The position numbers and the translations under genes are program-made. From positions 1-64,000 of the forward strand of contig CAUYUJ010003994.1 in the NCBI GenBank assembly GCA_963575745.1: 64,000 nt of DNA. The letters run 5' to 3'. The notes under the pieces were generated by a model. The model did not search any database and was not told the origin of the DNA. It saw nothing but the letters and a program-made list of their open reading frames with translations. The DNA comes from Prorocentrum cordatum. Taxonomy: Eukaryota > Sar > Dinophyceae > Prorocentrales > Prorocentraceae. Shown piece by piece: positions 51,501 to 60,065 of this stretch (position 1 is its first letter; every line of letters begins with the position of its first letter).

Positions 51501-53924
51501 GTCGTTCCTTAGGTTTGCATGCGTTCTGCTACCTTTTTGGCGGCGAGCCCCCCCGGTGTTCCTTACGATTTTGGACGCGCGGGTTCGTTTTTTCGGTCGG
51601 GGCGGACGGTCTAAGGAACGGGGCTCCACGGTGGGGCTCGGTTCCTTGCGCTTGCTCGACGTAATGCGACGGCGGTCGCTTAAAAGCCCGCCGCCTCTCT
51701 GGGGCCCTCCCGTTCCTTGCGGGGCGCGCGGTGGAGCTCTCGCCCGTTCTGCGCGCCAGGAACGGGGCGCGGTGCGAGTTGGGGCTCGCGTGCGTAAGTG
51801 AATCGGACAGTTGCCACGTTGAGGCCCAGTCCCCCGTGCAAGCCCCTCGGCATTCCTTGTGCGGTGCGAGCGGGCGCTCACGTGCGTGACTGAATCGGAA
51901 AGTGGTCGCGTTAAGGCGCAGTCCCCCGCGCGTGCCCCTTGCGTTCTTTGCGCGGCGCGAGCTTGGGCCCACGTGCGTAACCGAGTCCGAAAGCGGTCAA
52001 CTTAAGGCCTGGTCCCCCAAGCGAGCCCCTGGCGCTCCTTGCGCGGTGCGAGCGGGGGCTCGCGCTCGGAACCGAATCGAGAAGTGGTCAACTTAAGACC
52101 CAGACCACCACGTAAGCCCCTGGCGTTCCTTGCGCGGTGCGATTGGGGGCTCACGCGCGGAACCGAAACGGAAAGTGGTCGCGTTAAGACACAGTTCCTA
52201 GCCCGAGCCCCTGGCGTTCCTAACGCGTCGTTCGCAGGCTGCGCTTCTGCGTGCGGTTTTGGAGCGGCGGGGGAGGGGAGGGCCGGCGTTCCTTGGTGGT
52301 TTGGGGGAGAGGGCGGGGGTCGAATTGCAAGATCAAATCGTAGCGGAACGCCGCTAGAAAGGGGCTCGGCCGTTCCTTCTGGCTTCATGGGCTTACTTGG
52401 AGAAAAAAAAGGGGCTTCGTTCCTTATTTATGGTTCCTTAGGTCAAGACCCTCACTGTAGTCGCCAGATCGCTGACACGGTCAAGACGACGGGCGGCGAC
52501 GAGGCGGCGACGGGGCGGCGACGGCGGCAACAGAGCCGCCAGACCGAAGACACACCCCAGACGACGGGCGGCGACGAGACGGCGACGGGGCGGCGACGGC
52601 GGCCACAGCCGCCAGACCGAAGGCACGGCTTTATCCCTTAGAACACTGGTAAGAGCCCCAAAGTGCAAGCACAGTTTGGGGAATGAAAACGCACCAATAC
52701 AGCTGCTCGTCCTGGGTAGACGCACGCCGCTGCAGGTCCGCGGAGTAGCGGTATCGGTGCGGTGGTGGCGTTGCTGACGGATTGTGCCCAGGAGGAATCA
52801 GCCTTTGGAGGACTCCTTCTCTGACGGCGGTAGCGGTGATATCCATGGCCAACCCACGATTGGAGTTCCACCGTTTTCCAGACCCCACATTCCTGATTCA
52901 ATGGTTTCTCATCCAGATTCCCAGATTCCAGGTTCGCGTCGTGTCGACCGGTGGCGACCCCAGCGCGGGCGTTTAAGGTTGAACGCCGCCTGTGGCCCAG
53001 ATTCGGCCCATCCTTGAAAGATCCGGCCTTTCTCAGAGGGCCCATCGTTCAAGCTCGAGCGGTCTCCGCGGTGTCGGGAACCAGCGCCGGGGCCGACACG
53101 ACGGAACTTGCCGCATCGGGCTGCTCCCTTATAGAGGTTGCATCCAGGAGGGCCCGGTGGACTCCATCGGCCCAGGCTTCAACCAGATGGGCGGTGGCAC
53201 TTACGCCGCGGAGTGGGCTCCCCAGCGCGGGTACTTCCGGACCTGGTTCTGGCCCCGTGGCCGGGAGCCGGGCGACATCGCGCAGGGGGCCCCCACGCCT
53301 GAGGCCTGGGGCACGCCCTACTCCTTCTTCGGGCTGGGCCTCAACTGCCCGAAGGAGCACTTTGCGCGCATGCAGCTGATGTTCGACCTGTCCTTCTGCG
53401 GCGACTGGGCCGGCGGCACCTTCGCGAGGGATTGCCCCAGGTTTGCCGAGAGGATGACCTGCGAGGAGCTCGTGGCGTTCCACCCGGAGGAGCTCCAGGA
53501 GGCTTACTGGTCCATACGCGCGCTCGACGTCTACCAGCTGTCCGAGGACGATGCGGTTGCCGAGGACGACTCCGGCCCGCGGGGGGGCGGCGGCATCAGC
53601 TGGTGGCACTTCGTCATCTCGATGCTCATCGTCTTGCAGAGCGTCGTGATATGTGGAATCGCCCTGTTCGTGTACCGGATGATGCGCCCCAAGCACCACC
53701 TGCCCGACGTGGAGAGGGCGAGCGAGAGCTCCCCACCCAGCTCGCCGACCAGGCCGCTCGTCCTGGGGCCGGCCAGCCCCCAACATGGTCGCCCAGCAGT
53801 GCCGCCAATGCCCCCAATTCGAATGCAAGCCGGGCGAGATCAGGCGGCCCGATCCGTGCCGCTGTCGCGTGCGCAGTCGGCACCTCAGAGGGTGGGGCCG
53901 AGCTTCTCCCTGGCGCGCCCCTGA
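35088..53924 (+). CDS. GH16 beta-1,3-glucanase-like membrane protein, five exons
   Basis: Exons as read: 35,088-35,252; 35,433-35,508; 35,808-35,983; 42,455-42,634; 53,148-53,924. They join in phase to 457 codons plus stop. Exon 1 has a short hydrophobic N-terminus (possible signal peptide), then FFSKWDFDSSPDPTSGH. Exon 3 has GRRSVRVRSKDTF, STWPAFWMYG and GEYDVIEG, the ExDxxE catalytic motif of clan B GH16 at 35,963-35,980. Exon 4 has ASTTLHTSDGC and NCYVHAPGQFNNQGCSW. Exon 5 has GGGTYAAEWA, PEAWGTPYSFFG, LMFDLSFCGDWAGG and EAYWSIRALDVYQL, then one membrane segment (HFVISMLIVLQSVVICGIAL) and a Ser/Pro-rich tail. The order fits fungal-type laminarinases, so hydrolysis or remodelling of beta-1,3-glucan at the cell surface is inferred. 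Donors: GC, GT, GT and apparently GA. Introns 3 and 4 are 6.5 and 10.5 kb of repeats. Confidence 0.75.
35254..35430 (+). mobile_element. Introner-type element forming GH16 intron 1, family K copy 1
   Basis: 177 bp starting CTCGGGCCAGACGAAAGGGG and ending CCCCTTTCGCCCAGCCCGAG, an inverted repeat, with AGG on both sides (35,251-35,253 and 35,431-35,433). Removing it with one AGG gives uninterrupted Ser-Ser-Glu-Ala-Leu-Ser. The duplicated AGG places an AG at the end of exon 1 and at the acceptor; the donor is GC. Confidence 0.9.
35509..35807 (+). other. GH16 intron 2 (family J-type repeats)
   Basis: GT-AG intron of 299 nt. Positions 35,548-35,571 resemble exon 3 positions 35,827-35,850 (GTCAAGTCCGAGGACACG versus GTCAGGTCCAAGGACACG), so the exon border may have been duplicated when the intron arose. 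The rest is TCTTGGGGC-type degenerate repeat. Confidence 0.65.
36176..36330 (+). mobile_element. Family I copy 3, in GH16 intron 3
   Basis: GGAGGGGAAAAACACACAGA, then GAAAATATGGGAAAATATGG units, AAGACAAAAACCC and a right end TTTGTGTGTCCTGGGGGCCC. Closest to 54,895-55,140. Confidence 0.8.
36531..36652. repeat. (GAT)n-(GAG)n microsatellite
   Basis: GATGAT repeats to about 36,572, then GAGGAG repeats; intron 3 of the GH16 gene. Confidence 0.95.
36985..37690. repeat. Tandem repeat of about 85 bp, about eight units
   Basis: Each unit begins CGCGGCGCTCCGGCGAGAGC followed by CACA and, 25-30 bp later, a CCGCCCT segment. Units diverge and the later ones are GC-richer. The array lies inside GH16 intron 3. 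Confidence 0.85.
37733..37910. repeat. (CTC)n tract
   Basis: CTC repeats with scattered CCC and CAT, ending in GCAGCAGCAG. Confidence 0.95.
38047..38354 (+). mobile_element. Family A copy carrying a nested family D element
   Basis: Left CTTGGCATCGCTCGGACGTG, right GACGTCCGAGCGACGGCAAG. The extra length against 130-bp copies is an inserted element at 38,105-38,270. Lies in GH16 intron 3. Confidence 0.88.
38105..38270 (+). mobile_element. Inverted-repeat element, family D, nested in family A
   Basis: GATACGGATACGTGTTGTCC at the left is mirrored by GGACAACACGTATCCGTATC at the right (about 30-bp inverted repeats). Flanks AGGAACATC and AAGAACATC are a 9-bp duplication with one change. The interior resembles 25,733-25,800. 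Confidence 0.88.
38460..38612. other. Small foldbacks of an ATCCAGTGCGCCTCG sequence
   Basis: TATCCGTATCCAGTGCCTC at about 38,470 is inverted as GAGGCGCACTGGATATGG at about 38,522-38,540. A third, forward copy (ATCCATATCCAGTGCGCCTC) follows near 38,585. Confidence 0.65.
38745..39110. repeat. TCTTGGGGCC-type degenerate repeat (family J)
   Basis: Runs of GGCCGTCTCGGGGCCCTC, GGCCGTCTTGGGGCTCTC and GGGGCGTCCTGGGGCTCTC, spaced about 20 bp; intronic position. Confidence 0.75.
39111..39741. other. Intronic, TGGTGCAATCTATG repeats
   Basis: 39,355-39,455 holds several GTGGTGCAA and CAATCTATG units of the kind also found at 43,320-43,660. Nothing else recognised. Confidence 0.6.
39742..39820. mobile_element. 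79-bp foldback element
   Basis: CGCCACGATTCACGCTGGCG is mirrored by GCTGGCGCGAATCGTGGCG, and the stem continues inward (TTGGAA / TTCCAA), leaving a loop of under 20 nt. It may be a tiny transposon or a structured element. Confidence 0.75.
40141..40880. repeat. 73-bp tandem repeat, ten units
   Basis: Units begin GTGGCACCGAATTTCAGAAA and run to CCCGCGGATCTGC; starts at 40,150, 40,223, then every 73 bp from 40,291 to 40,802. Unit 2 lacks five bases. Units are almost identical, so expansion or homogenisation is recent. Frames of 65-70 codons in each unit are by-products. Confidence 0.97.
40881..41801. other. Intronic, no gene recognised
   Basis: Includes short GCTTAATCCC repeats (41,118-41,185). 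A CTTG-loop hairpin related to the 2.9-9.2 kb series lies at 41,634-41,648. Confidence 0.5.
41802..42005 (+). mobile_element. Inverted-repeat element, family L copy 1
   Basis: CAACGATAGGGGGGGATAGG is mirrored by CCTATCCCCCCGATCGTTG. The interior contains ATCGCCGATGTCTCGGCGAT palindromes. Second copy at 55,652. Confidence 0.85.
42228..42410 (+). mobile_element. Inverted-repeat element, family B copy 3
   Basis: CCAGGCCTGCCCCCCTACAG is mirrored by CCTGTAGGGGGACACGCCCG. AT-rich interior. It ends 44 bp before GH16 exon 4. Confidence 0.8.
42635..43319. other. Start of GH16 intron 4
   Basis: The donor appears to be GAGTAATG (GA type). GGTCGCGGGT repeats (43,050-43,100) and a CAACAA tract (43,118-43,175) follow. 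No gene. Confidence 0.55.
43320..43660. repeat. TGTGCAATCTATG-type degenerate repeat
   Basis: More than a dozen spaced units such as TTGTGCAATCTACTTCGCGC, TTGCAATCTATTTGGTGCAG and GTGTGCAATCTGTG. Confidence 0.75.
43680..51150. repeat. Long-period (about 1.3 kb) satellite, four units
   Basis: A block of about 450 bp recurs at about 43,715, 47,505, 48,785 and 50,095. It is marked by GCGGCCGCGATTGCG, CCAGCGGGCA, a GATGACGATG-rich segment and GGAGTTCGACATG. Between blocks are related AT-richer segments and GCGCGCGCGACGACGCGCGC-like runs. The first interval is longer because it contains the 44,390-46,395 array. Each block has an open minus-strand frame of about 115 codons with a hydrophobic centre. 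Lies in GH16 intron 4. Confidence 0.8.
44390..46395. repeat. Tandem repeat of about 100 bp, about 20 units
   Basis: Each unit reads roughly TGCGATCTGCGAAGTTGTCG, then CCACTTTCGTGGG, a GGGAGGCCCAGCGGAG segment and CGGATCACCACGAGACCTCG. Many units carry TGACGTCA, the palindromic CREB/ATF-type site. Unit length varies from about 72 to 108 bp. Confidence 0.93.
51454..52457 (+). mobile_element. 1-kb member of the TA-targeting family F
   Basis: Starts CAGTGAAAGCCTTGAGTAAA and ends with GGTCTTGACCTAAGG-type sequence inverted (CAAGACCCTCACTG), a 26-bp imperfect inverted repeat. TA flanks both sides (51,452-51,453 and 52,458-52,459). The interior (about 51,770-52,225) is five tandem units of about 90 bp, each with GTGCGAGCGGGGGCTC-, GGAAAGTGGTC- and TTAAG-type segments. 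No transposase. Inserted in a small tandem repeat, copies of which lie on both sides. Confidence 0.88.
52460..52625. repeat. GACGGGCGGCGACG tandem repeat split by the 1-kb element
   Basis: Two units sharing GACGACGGGCGGCGACGAG, GGGGCGGCGACGGCGGC and GCCGCCAGACCG. A third unit lies before the element at about 51,383-51,450. Confidence 0.8.
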
Positions 53925-54245
53925 GGCCAGCCCGCCCGATGCGTGGCGCTGCCCCGCGCGCCGTCGTCACCCCAGAGGGTGGGGCCTAGCGTCGGCCTGG
54001 CGCGCCGCCTACCGCATGTCAGCACTGTCCGCTGCGTCCCCCTCCCCCGCGGGTTGCAGGGCTTCTGCGCGCCGGCGCCTGTAGCAGAGGCGGGCGAGCT
54101 GAGACAACGGCAGGTGGCCTCCGGGTGGGCCCTCGTCGCCACGGCTGGGCGCAGCTCGGAAGACGGGTGCGCTTGGACCCCGGGAGGTGTCTGGGGACCG
54201 AGGTTAAGCTTTGCCCTGTTCCGACCACTGCCTCTGGGATGGGTA
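53925..54245. other. GH16 3' flank with a duplicated tail segment
   Basis: After the TGA the same frame continues with CVALPRAPSSPQRVGPSVGL, a near copy of the protein tail (SVPLSRAQSAPQRVGPSFSL). The last coding segment was duplicated in tandem with the stop between the copies. Confidence 0.6.
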
Positions 54246-54395
54246 GGGGGCCACATGCGAACCCTACACCTAACCCCCCACGATTTCTGAGTGGAGGGTG
54301 GGGTTCACTTCGCTCGGGGACTCCCGAGCGAAGTGAACCCCAGCCTCCCCCTCAGAAATCGTGGAGGGTAGGGGTAGGGTTCGCATGTGGCCCCC
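54246..54395. other. 150-nt near-perfect hairpin
   Basis: Arms of about 74 nt (GGGGGCCACATGCGAACCCT ... GTTCACTTCGCTCGGG and its inverse) meet at the centre near 54,320 with only a few mismatches. It lies about 320 bp after the GH16 stop. It could be a foldback transposon, a double-stranded RNA source or a 3'-end structure. Confidence 0.85.
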
Positions 54396-54894
54396 TGGTG
54401 GGCGCCACAGAATCCGACGGAGACCGCACCTGCCCCCTACCCACGGAGTTTGCCCAGCCAGCGGGGGGAAGGGGTCTCTGTCGCACGGGGGGCGGGGACG
54501 AGGCTCTCGGTGCCAAAAGCAGACGGCGCCGCGCGCTGACCCGCGCCAGGGCGCCGCACGCGCCCGACAGGCCCCCCCCAGCAGAATGTATTGTCCAGTA
54601 TCGGAGGAAGGGGGAGCACCACCGCCGCGGCATGTCGGAGAAACGTCAGACGCGAGACTGCGGGGACTCGGGCTATACTAACGCTCCTCGGCGAGCCCGT
54701 CCTGCGTTTGGACGGCCCCTGTGTTCGTGGGATGCCATGCCGCGGGAGTGTGCGTCAAATGGCCGATTTGGTGTCGTCATTTCCCTGACGGACCCGACCG
54801 GCCAGCTCGAGTCCCCCGAGCCCGAGTCTTACAGCTCCCTGCGCCTGGTGCGTCGCCGCTCGGGGGCGACCCGAGAAAGCTTATATAGTATATT
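54396..54894. other. No gene recognised
   Basis: GC-rich stretch between the long hairpin and a family I element; no domain in any frame. Confidence 0.5.
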
Positions 54895-55140
54895 CGGGAG
54901 GGAAAAACCACACAGACACAATTCATCGTCGATCCCCCAGAAAATATAGGAAAATCTGGGAAGTGGTGGGGAAGACAAAAACCCAGAAAATATGGGAACA
55001 TGTGGGGAATAGTTTTATTTGTGTGTATTTATGTGTGTGTGTATGTGTGTGTGTGTGTGCGTGCGTGTGTGTGTGTGTGTGTGTGTGCGTGTGTGCGTGT
55101 GTGCGTGTGTGTGTGTGTGTGTCCCAGGGCCCCTTCGTAT
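54895..55140 (+). mobile_element. Family I copy 4 with expanded (TG)n
   Basis: CGGGAGGGAAAAACCACACA, ATATAGGAAAATCTGGGAAG, AAGACAAAAACCC and a right end in GTCCCAGGGCCCC. The TGTGTG part of the right end is expanded to about 100 bp (55,019-55,122). Confidence 0.8.
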
Positions 55141-55651
55141 ATAGAGATGCTTCGTGGCGGACGCTTCCCTGCCGTGCCGCTCGGGAAACGATGCCCTGCC
55201 ATGCCGCTGAACTATCTGTTCGTGTCGCGCGCACGCCTCCGAGGAGGGCGCGCCGTACTGGGCATGTCCTCCTGCGCCCCACGGCGAAGTGGCGCGGGGG
55301 CGGGGCGGGGGCGGGACCAGGGCGCGGGCGATGGCGCGCACTCCGGGGGCGCCCCCCGGCGGGGCCCCCCTGCGCACCAGGCTGCCCCGCGGCCCGAAGG
55401 GCCGCCGGCGGGGACCGAACGCGCTGAAGCACCTCGGGCCCGATGCGGTCAGGACGCTGGGGCGAGGGCCACGCTGCAGGGGCAGCTCTGCACATTGCCC
55501 GTGTCTAGTTCTTCGAGAGTTCTTTGACTTTTGTTCGGGGGGGCAGGATCCTTTCAATTCTGATCGTTCCATCCTGGGCCTCTTCCTGGCCACTGGGAGG
55601 CCAGGAGCAATTAGAAACGAGCACGATCAGAGGTGCGCACGATAAGAAATG
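55141..55651. other. No gene recognised
   Basis: GC-rich with overlapping frames and no domain. Confidence 0.5.
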
Positions 55652-55857
55652 AACGACGTGTAGGGGGGGATAGGCAAACGACGGGGTCACGCATGGACCC
55701 CCAATCTTCCATTCATCGCCGACGGGGTCTCCTAGCCCCATCCTGGACAGGAACGTGCGGCTTCATCATCAGAGGCACATCGCCGATCTATCGGCAATGT
55801 ATCGCCGATTCCAGGTCGACGTTTCCCTCCCTATGCCAGTCCCCCCTCCTATGGTTG
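55652..55857 (+). mobile_element. Inverted-repeat element, family L copy 2
   Basis: Shares AGGGGGGGATAGGC, CATGGACCCCCAAT, CAGGAACGTGCGG and TATCGCCGATTCC with 41,802-42,005. The right end CCCCCCTCCTATGGTTG is more diverged. Confidence 0.78.
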
Positions 55858-56011
55858 GCCCTCAACGTTGGGCTCAGGGGGGGCTCGGGTTTTCGGGCTT
55901 AGGCCGGGGGACCTGAGCATGCCTGGCCGAGGCTCGCCATGGTCAGGCAAGCACGCTCCCGCTCCTTCGTCCAGCGCTGCACGACGAGCGCGCCTCCGCG
56001 CCTCCTCTGGG

Positions 56012-56143
56012 CTTGGCATCGCTCGGACGTGTGCATTTTTCCTTCGGCGAGGACCATCGAGAAGCATCCTTGATCATTTGGCGAAAAAAACACGCACGAA
56101 ACCGGAAAAAAACACAGGGAATGGACGTCCGAGCGATGGCCAG
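56012..56143 (+). mobile_element. Inverted-repeat element, family A copy 3
   Basis: CTTGGCATCGCTCGGACGTG to GACGTCCGAGCGATGGCCAG, close to the copies at 29,652 and 30,179. Confidence 0.9.
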
Positions 56144-56332
56144 TGGGGCGGTGGTGAGCTCCCCCTTCCCCCGCCGGCAGACGGAATTTGCAGCTTCCTG
56201 CCTCGTCGGAGGCCCACTAGGGGGCCCTCCACTGGCCCGCGAGGCCCGCCGCGGGAGGCCCCACCGGGCGCGCGCCGCCCTCGCGGCGAGCGCGGGAGAA
56301 AAAGGGGGCCCCCGCTGCCGCAGCAGCACCCC

Positions 56333-56698
56333 CCCCTCCTCCCTCCTCCTCCCCCCCCTTCCCCTCCCTCCTCCTCCTCCTCCTCCGCCCTCCGCCGCCT
56401 CCTCCTCCTCCTCCTCCTCCTCCTCCTCCTCCTCCCTCCCTCCTCCTCCCCCCCCCTTCCCCTCCCTCCTCCTCCTCCGCCTCCTTCCCCTCCCTCCTCC
56501 TCCCGCCCTCCTCCTCCGCCTCCTCCTCCTCCTTCCCCTCCCCTCCTCCGCCTCTCCTCCTCCTCCGCTCCTCCTCCTCCTCCCCCCCCTTCTCCCCCCC
56601 CCTTCCCCTCCCTCCTCCTCCTCCTCCTCCTCCTCCTCCTCCTCCTCCTTCTCCTCCGCCTCCTCCTCCGCCTCCTCCTCCTCCTCCTCCTCCTCCGG
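56333..56698. repeat. Imperfect (CTC)n array
   Basis: CTC repeats with CCC runs and CGC interruptions between two family A copies. Confidence 0.95.
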
Positions 56699-56797
56699 GA
56701 GCGGCGGGGGCAGGGCCCGGGCGGGCGGCGGCGGCGGCGGCGGCAGCGGCGCCCGCGGAGCCTCGACGCCGAGACGACGTCCGAGGCCTTCGTCTTC

Positions 56798-57096
56798 CTT
56801 GGCATCGCTCGGACGTGTGCATTTTTTCTCGGCGAGAATCATCGAGGTCAAGGTGCGGAAGGAGATGGCGACGGAGCTGGAGCGTGAGAAACCCAACGTG
56901 CTGCGCTGGCTCCTCGAGCTGAACGACGACACGGCCAGGGCAGCAAAAGATAGAGCGCAATCTGGCGCTGGCAGGGTTGCGAAATTCGCATCAGCTGCTG
57001 CAGCGGGGTCTGACCATCCTGGACCATCGAGCGAAAAAAACACGCACCAAACCGAAAAACGCATAATTAGGAAATGGACGTCCGAGCGACAGCAAG
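56798..57096 (+). mobile_element. Family A element (or pair of halves) around an exon-like segment
   Basis: Left end CTTGGCATCGCTCGGACGTG and right end GACGTCCGAGCGACAGCAAG are family A. The centre (about 56,847-56,985) is unlike any other copy and looks protein-coding. Confidence 0.75.
56847..56969 (+). CDS. Candidate exon inside a family A element
   Basis: After an ATCGAG/GTC boundary one frame reads VKVRKEMATELEREKPNVLR, then WLLELNDDTARAAKDRAQSG, a charged helical segment with mixed codons unlike the surrounding repeats. It ends near GGCAG/GGTT. It could be a captured exon fragment, or a real exon between two introners. No homologue recognised. Confidence 0.35.
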
Positions 57097-57484
57097 CTTC
57101 GTCGATGCCGGGCCTCGGGAAGGCCCGACCGACCCTGTTCCCGGAGACCGGAGCATTTTATACATTGCCAGTGGCGGGCTGCTTTTCAGTCCCAGAACTT
57201 CTTGAGGGTCGGGGACGGCGTCAGAGTGGTGTGGTGCATACTATCTTCCCCCCTTTTGTCCCGTGGAAGCAACGAAACATGTATACACCAGGATCCCGTA
57301 TACACCAGGATCCGCCTTCTTGTGCGAACTTCGGTGCGGGGCCGTAGAAAACGTCGGTGTATAGAGTCCGGTCCCTTATTTTCCCCAGACCCGGTGTTTC
57401 AGTCCGAGCTTTCTTCTGGGTGTCGGCTCTCGCGCCAGGCCGCCGGCGGCCGTCTGTGGCGACCCCGGGCACCCCCGAGCTGAA

Positions 57485-57620
57485 CAGCAAGCACACAGAC
57501 ACTAACAATCGCCGATTGCCAGGAGCATACAGGAAACTATGGGAAGTGGGGGGAGTACGAGAATCAAGAAAAAAACAGAACATCGGGGACTCCTGGAGTG
57601 TGTGTGTGTGTGTATTTGTT
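57485..57620 (+). mobile_element. Family I copy 5 (diverged)
   Basis: AAGCACACAGACACTAACAA, GGAAACTATGGGAAGTGGGG and a TGTGTGTGTGTATTTGTTTA right end. The most diverged copy. Confidence 0.65.
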
Positions 57621-57769
57621 TAATCGCTTCGCTCATTCCGCCTGCCCATATTGCCTCGCCGCTGTCGTTTGTCGGGGTGTTGTTCTCAATGCGGCGCGGT
57701 AGGGCAGCTGCCATTTCTCGGAGGCGGTGGGTGGTTAGTCAGAGGCCTCATGGATGTTGGTTGGGTTCT

Positions 57770-58430
57770 CGTGGTTGGCCTTTCAGGGGCCTCGGGGAGG
57801 CAGTTTTGAGGCCTCTTGGGGGCCGTGTGTTGGCGGTGTTAGGGCCTCTTGGGGGCCTTTGGGGGCGTCTTGGGGTGCCACTTGGGGGCCCCTTGGGGGC
57901 CTCTTAGAGGCCTCTTGGGGTCTCCTGGGTCTCGTGGGGCCTCCTGGGGGGCTCTTGGGGGCTTCTTGGGGCCTCCTGTACGCCTCTTGGGGCCGAGGGC
58001 TCGAAATGTCCGTTCGGGTTCCCCGTCTGGCCACCTCTTGGGGCCGTTCTGAGAATATCTTGGCCGTCTTGGAGGCCTCTTGGGCCGTCTTGGGGCCCTC
58101 TTGGGCCCTCTTGGGGCGCTCTTGGAAGCTTCTTGGGCCGTCTTGGGGCGATATTTGGGGCCTCCTGGGCCGTCTTGGAGCATCGGGAAGGCAACCAGAT
58201 GAGAACGCCAAAATCCTTCCAACACCGAAGGGGAATCGATGGTTTTTGCCTCCTGGGGCCCTCTTGAGACGCTTCTTCGAGGCCTCTCTGGGCGTCTTGG
58301 GGGCGTCTGCGGCCGCCTGGCGCGTATCTTGGGCGTCTTGGACCGACCGGTCGGCGACTCGGCGCCCTCTTGGACCGTCTTGGGGGCTCTTGGGGCCCTC
58401 GAGGAGCGCTTTGGGGCACCTGGAAACCGC
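57770..58430. repeat. TCTTGGGGGCC-type degenerate repeat (family J)
   Basis: Largest block of this repeat: units such as GGCCTCTTGGGGGCC, GGGCCGTCTTGGGGC and GGGCCCTCTTGGGGC at roughly 20-40 bp spacing. Long Arg/Pro-rich minus-strand frames are artefacts. Confidence 0.8.
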
Positions 58431-58473
58431 GCCCAGAAGGAACAAACATGTCTGGGTCGGACCGCCCGGGATA

Positions 58474-58654
58474 CTCCAGATTTCGTAATAAAAGGGAGGG
58501 GGTCTGGACCCTCCAAGACAAGCCATTTCAGACCCCCCCCCGTGGGAGAACCCTCCAAAACATCGTCCCCAGACCCCCCCAGGCCCTCCAAGATAGCCTG
58601 GAAGAGACCCCCCCGCGAAATGAGACCCCCCTCCCTGTATGACGAAATCTGGAG
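58474..58654 (+). mobile_element. TA-flanked inverted-repeat element, family P
   Basis: CTCCAGATTTCGTAATAAAA and, reverse-complemented from the right, CTCCAGATTTCGTCATACAG, begin inverted repeats of about 33 bp. TA lies on both sides (58,472-58,473 and 58,655-58,656). Single copy here. Confidence 0.87.
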
Positions 58655-59034
58655 TACTTTTTTCGTCCAGGGAACCCCCAGGAGCCGCCCCACGCGCGCG
58701 AACTATAGAAATATTGTTTACCAGTGGCCGGGGATCTTGTGGCACGCCTCTGGCCCGTTGGGCCGGCGACTCTGCGTGTCCACGGGGCCCTTCGAGCGGA
58801 GGGAGCCTTCCGGGCGCTGGCGGAGGGCCCAGGCCCCCGACGCCACGATCTTGTCACAGCGGCAGCCCCCAGAAGCCTCGGCCCACTCCCGCTGAGCATG
58901 CCGAGCCGTGTCTTGTCGGGTCGCAGGGCCTGGCGAGGGCCCTCGGAGGCCGAACACGTGAAAGAAATCCCCGCGCCGTCATGTGTCTGCACGGCGAGAG
59001 GGCAGCGGGAGCGGTTGAGGAAGAACAAGCGGAC

Positions 59035-59042
59035 GAGGACGA

Positions 59043-59083
<41 letters not shown>

Positions 59084-59191
59084 ACTACGACAACGGCGAC
59101 GACGACGACGACGGCGACGATGACGACGGCGACGACTACGACGACGACTACGACGACGACGACGACGACTACGACGACGACGACGACGACT

Positions 59192-59231
<40 letters not shown>

Positions 59232-59303
59232 CGACGACGACGTCGCCGCCGCCGACGACGACGACGACGATGACGATGACGACGATGACGACGACGGCGG
59301 CGA

Positions 59304-59366
<63 letters not shown>

Positions 59367-59390
59367 ACGACGACGACGACGACGACGACG

Positions 59391-59423
<33 letters not shown>

Positions 59424-59535
59424 CGAACTACGACGACGACTACGACGACTACGACGACGACGACGACGACGACTACGACAACGACGACGACGACGGTGAC
59501 GACGACGACGACGATGACAACGACGGCGTCGCCGC

Positions 59536-59567
<32 letters not shown>

Positions 59568-59587
59568 GCGGCGGCGCGCGACGACGA

Positions 59588-59621
<34 letters not shown>

Positions 59622-60033
59622 TACGACGACGACGACGACGACGGTGACGACGACGACGACGACGCAACGACGGCGACGACGACTACGACGACGGCGACGA
59701 CGACGACGACGACTGCGGCGGCGACGAAGACGACGACGACGACGGATGCGACGGCGGCGACGACGTCGGCGACGACGACGACGACGGCGACGATGACGAC
59801 GGCGACGACGACGACGACCACGACGACGACGACGACTACGACGACGACGACTACGACGACGACTACGACGACGACTACGACGACGACGACGACTACGACG
59901 ACGATGACGACGACGACGACGACGACTACGACGACAACGACGACGACGTCGGCGGCGACGACGACGACGGTGACGACGTCGCCGCCGCCGCCGACGACGA
60001 CGACGACGATGACGATGACGACGACGGCGGCGA

Positions 60034-60065
<32 letters not shown>

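Noticed and set aside
57783-58745. 320-codon minus-strand Pro/Arg/Gln-rich frame
   Set aside because: Its peptide repeats (PRRP, GPKR, EAPK types) mirror the degenerate TCTTGGGGCC DNA repeat; no domain.
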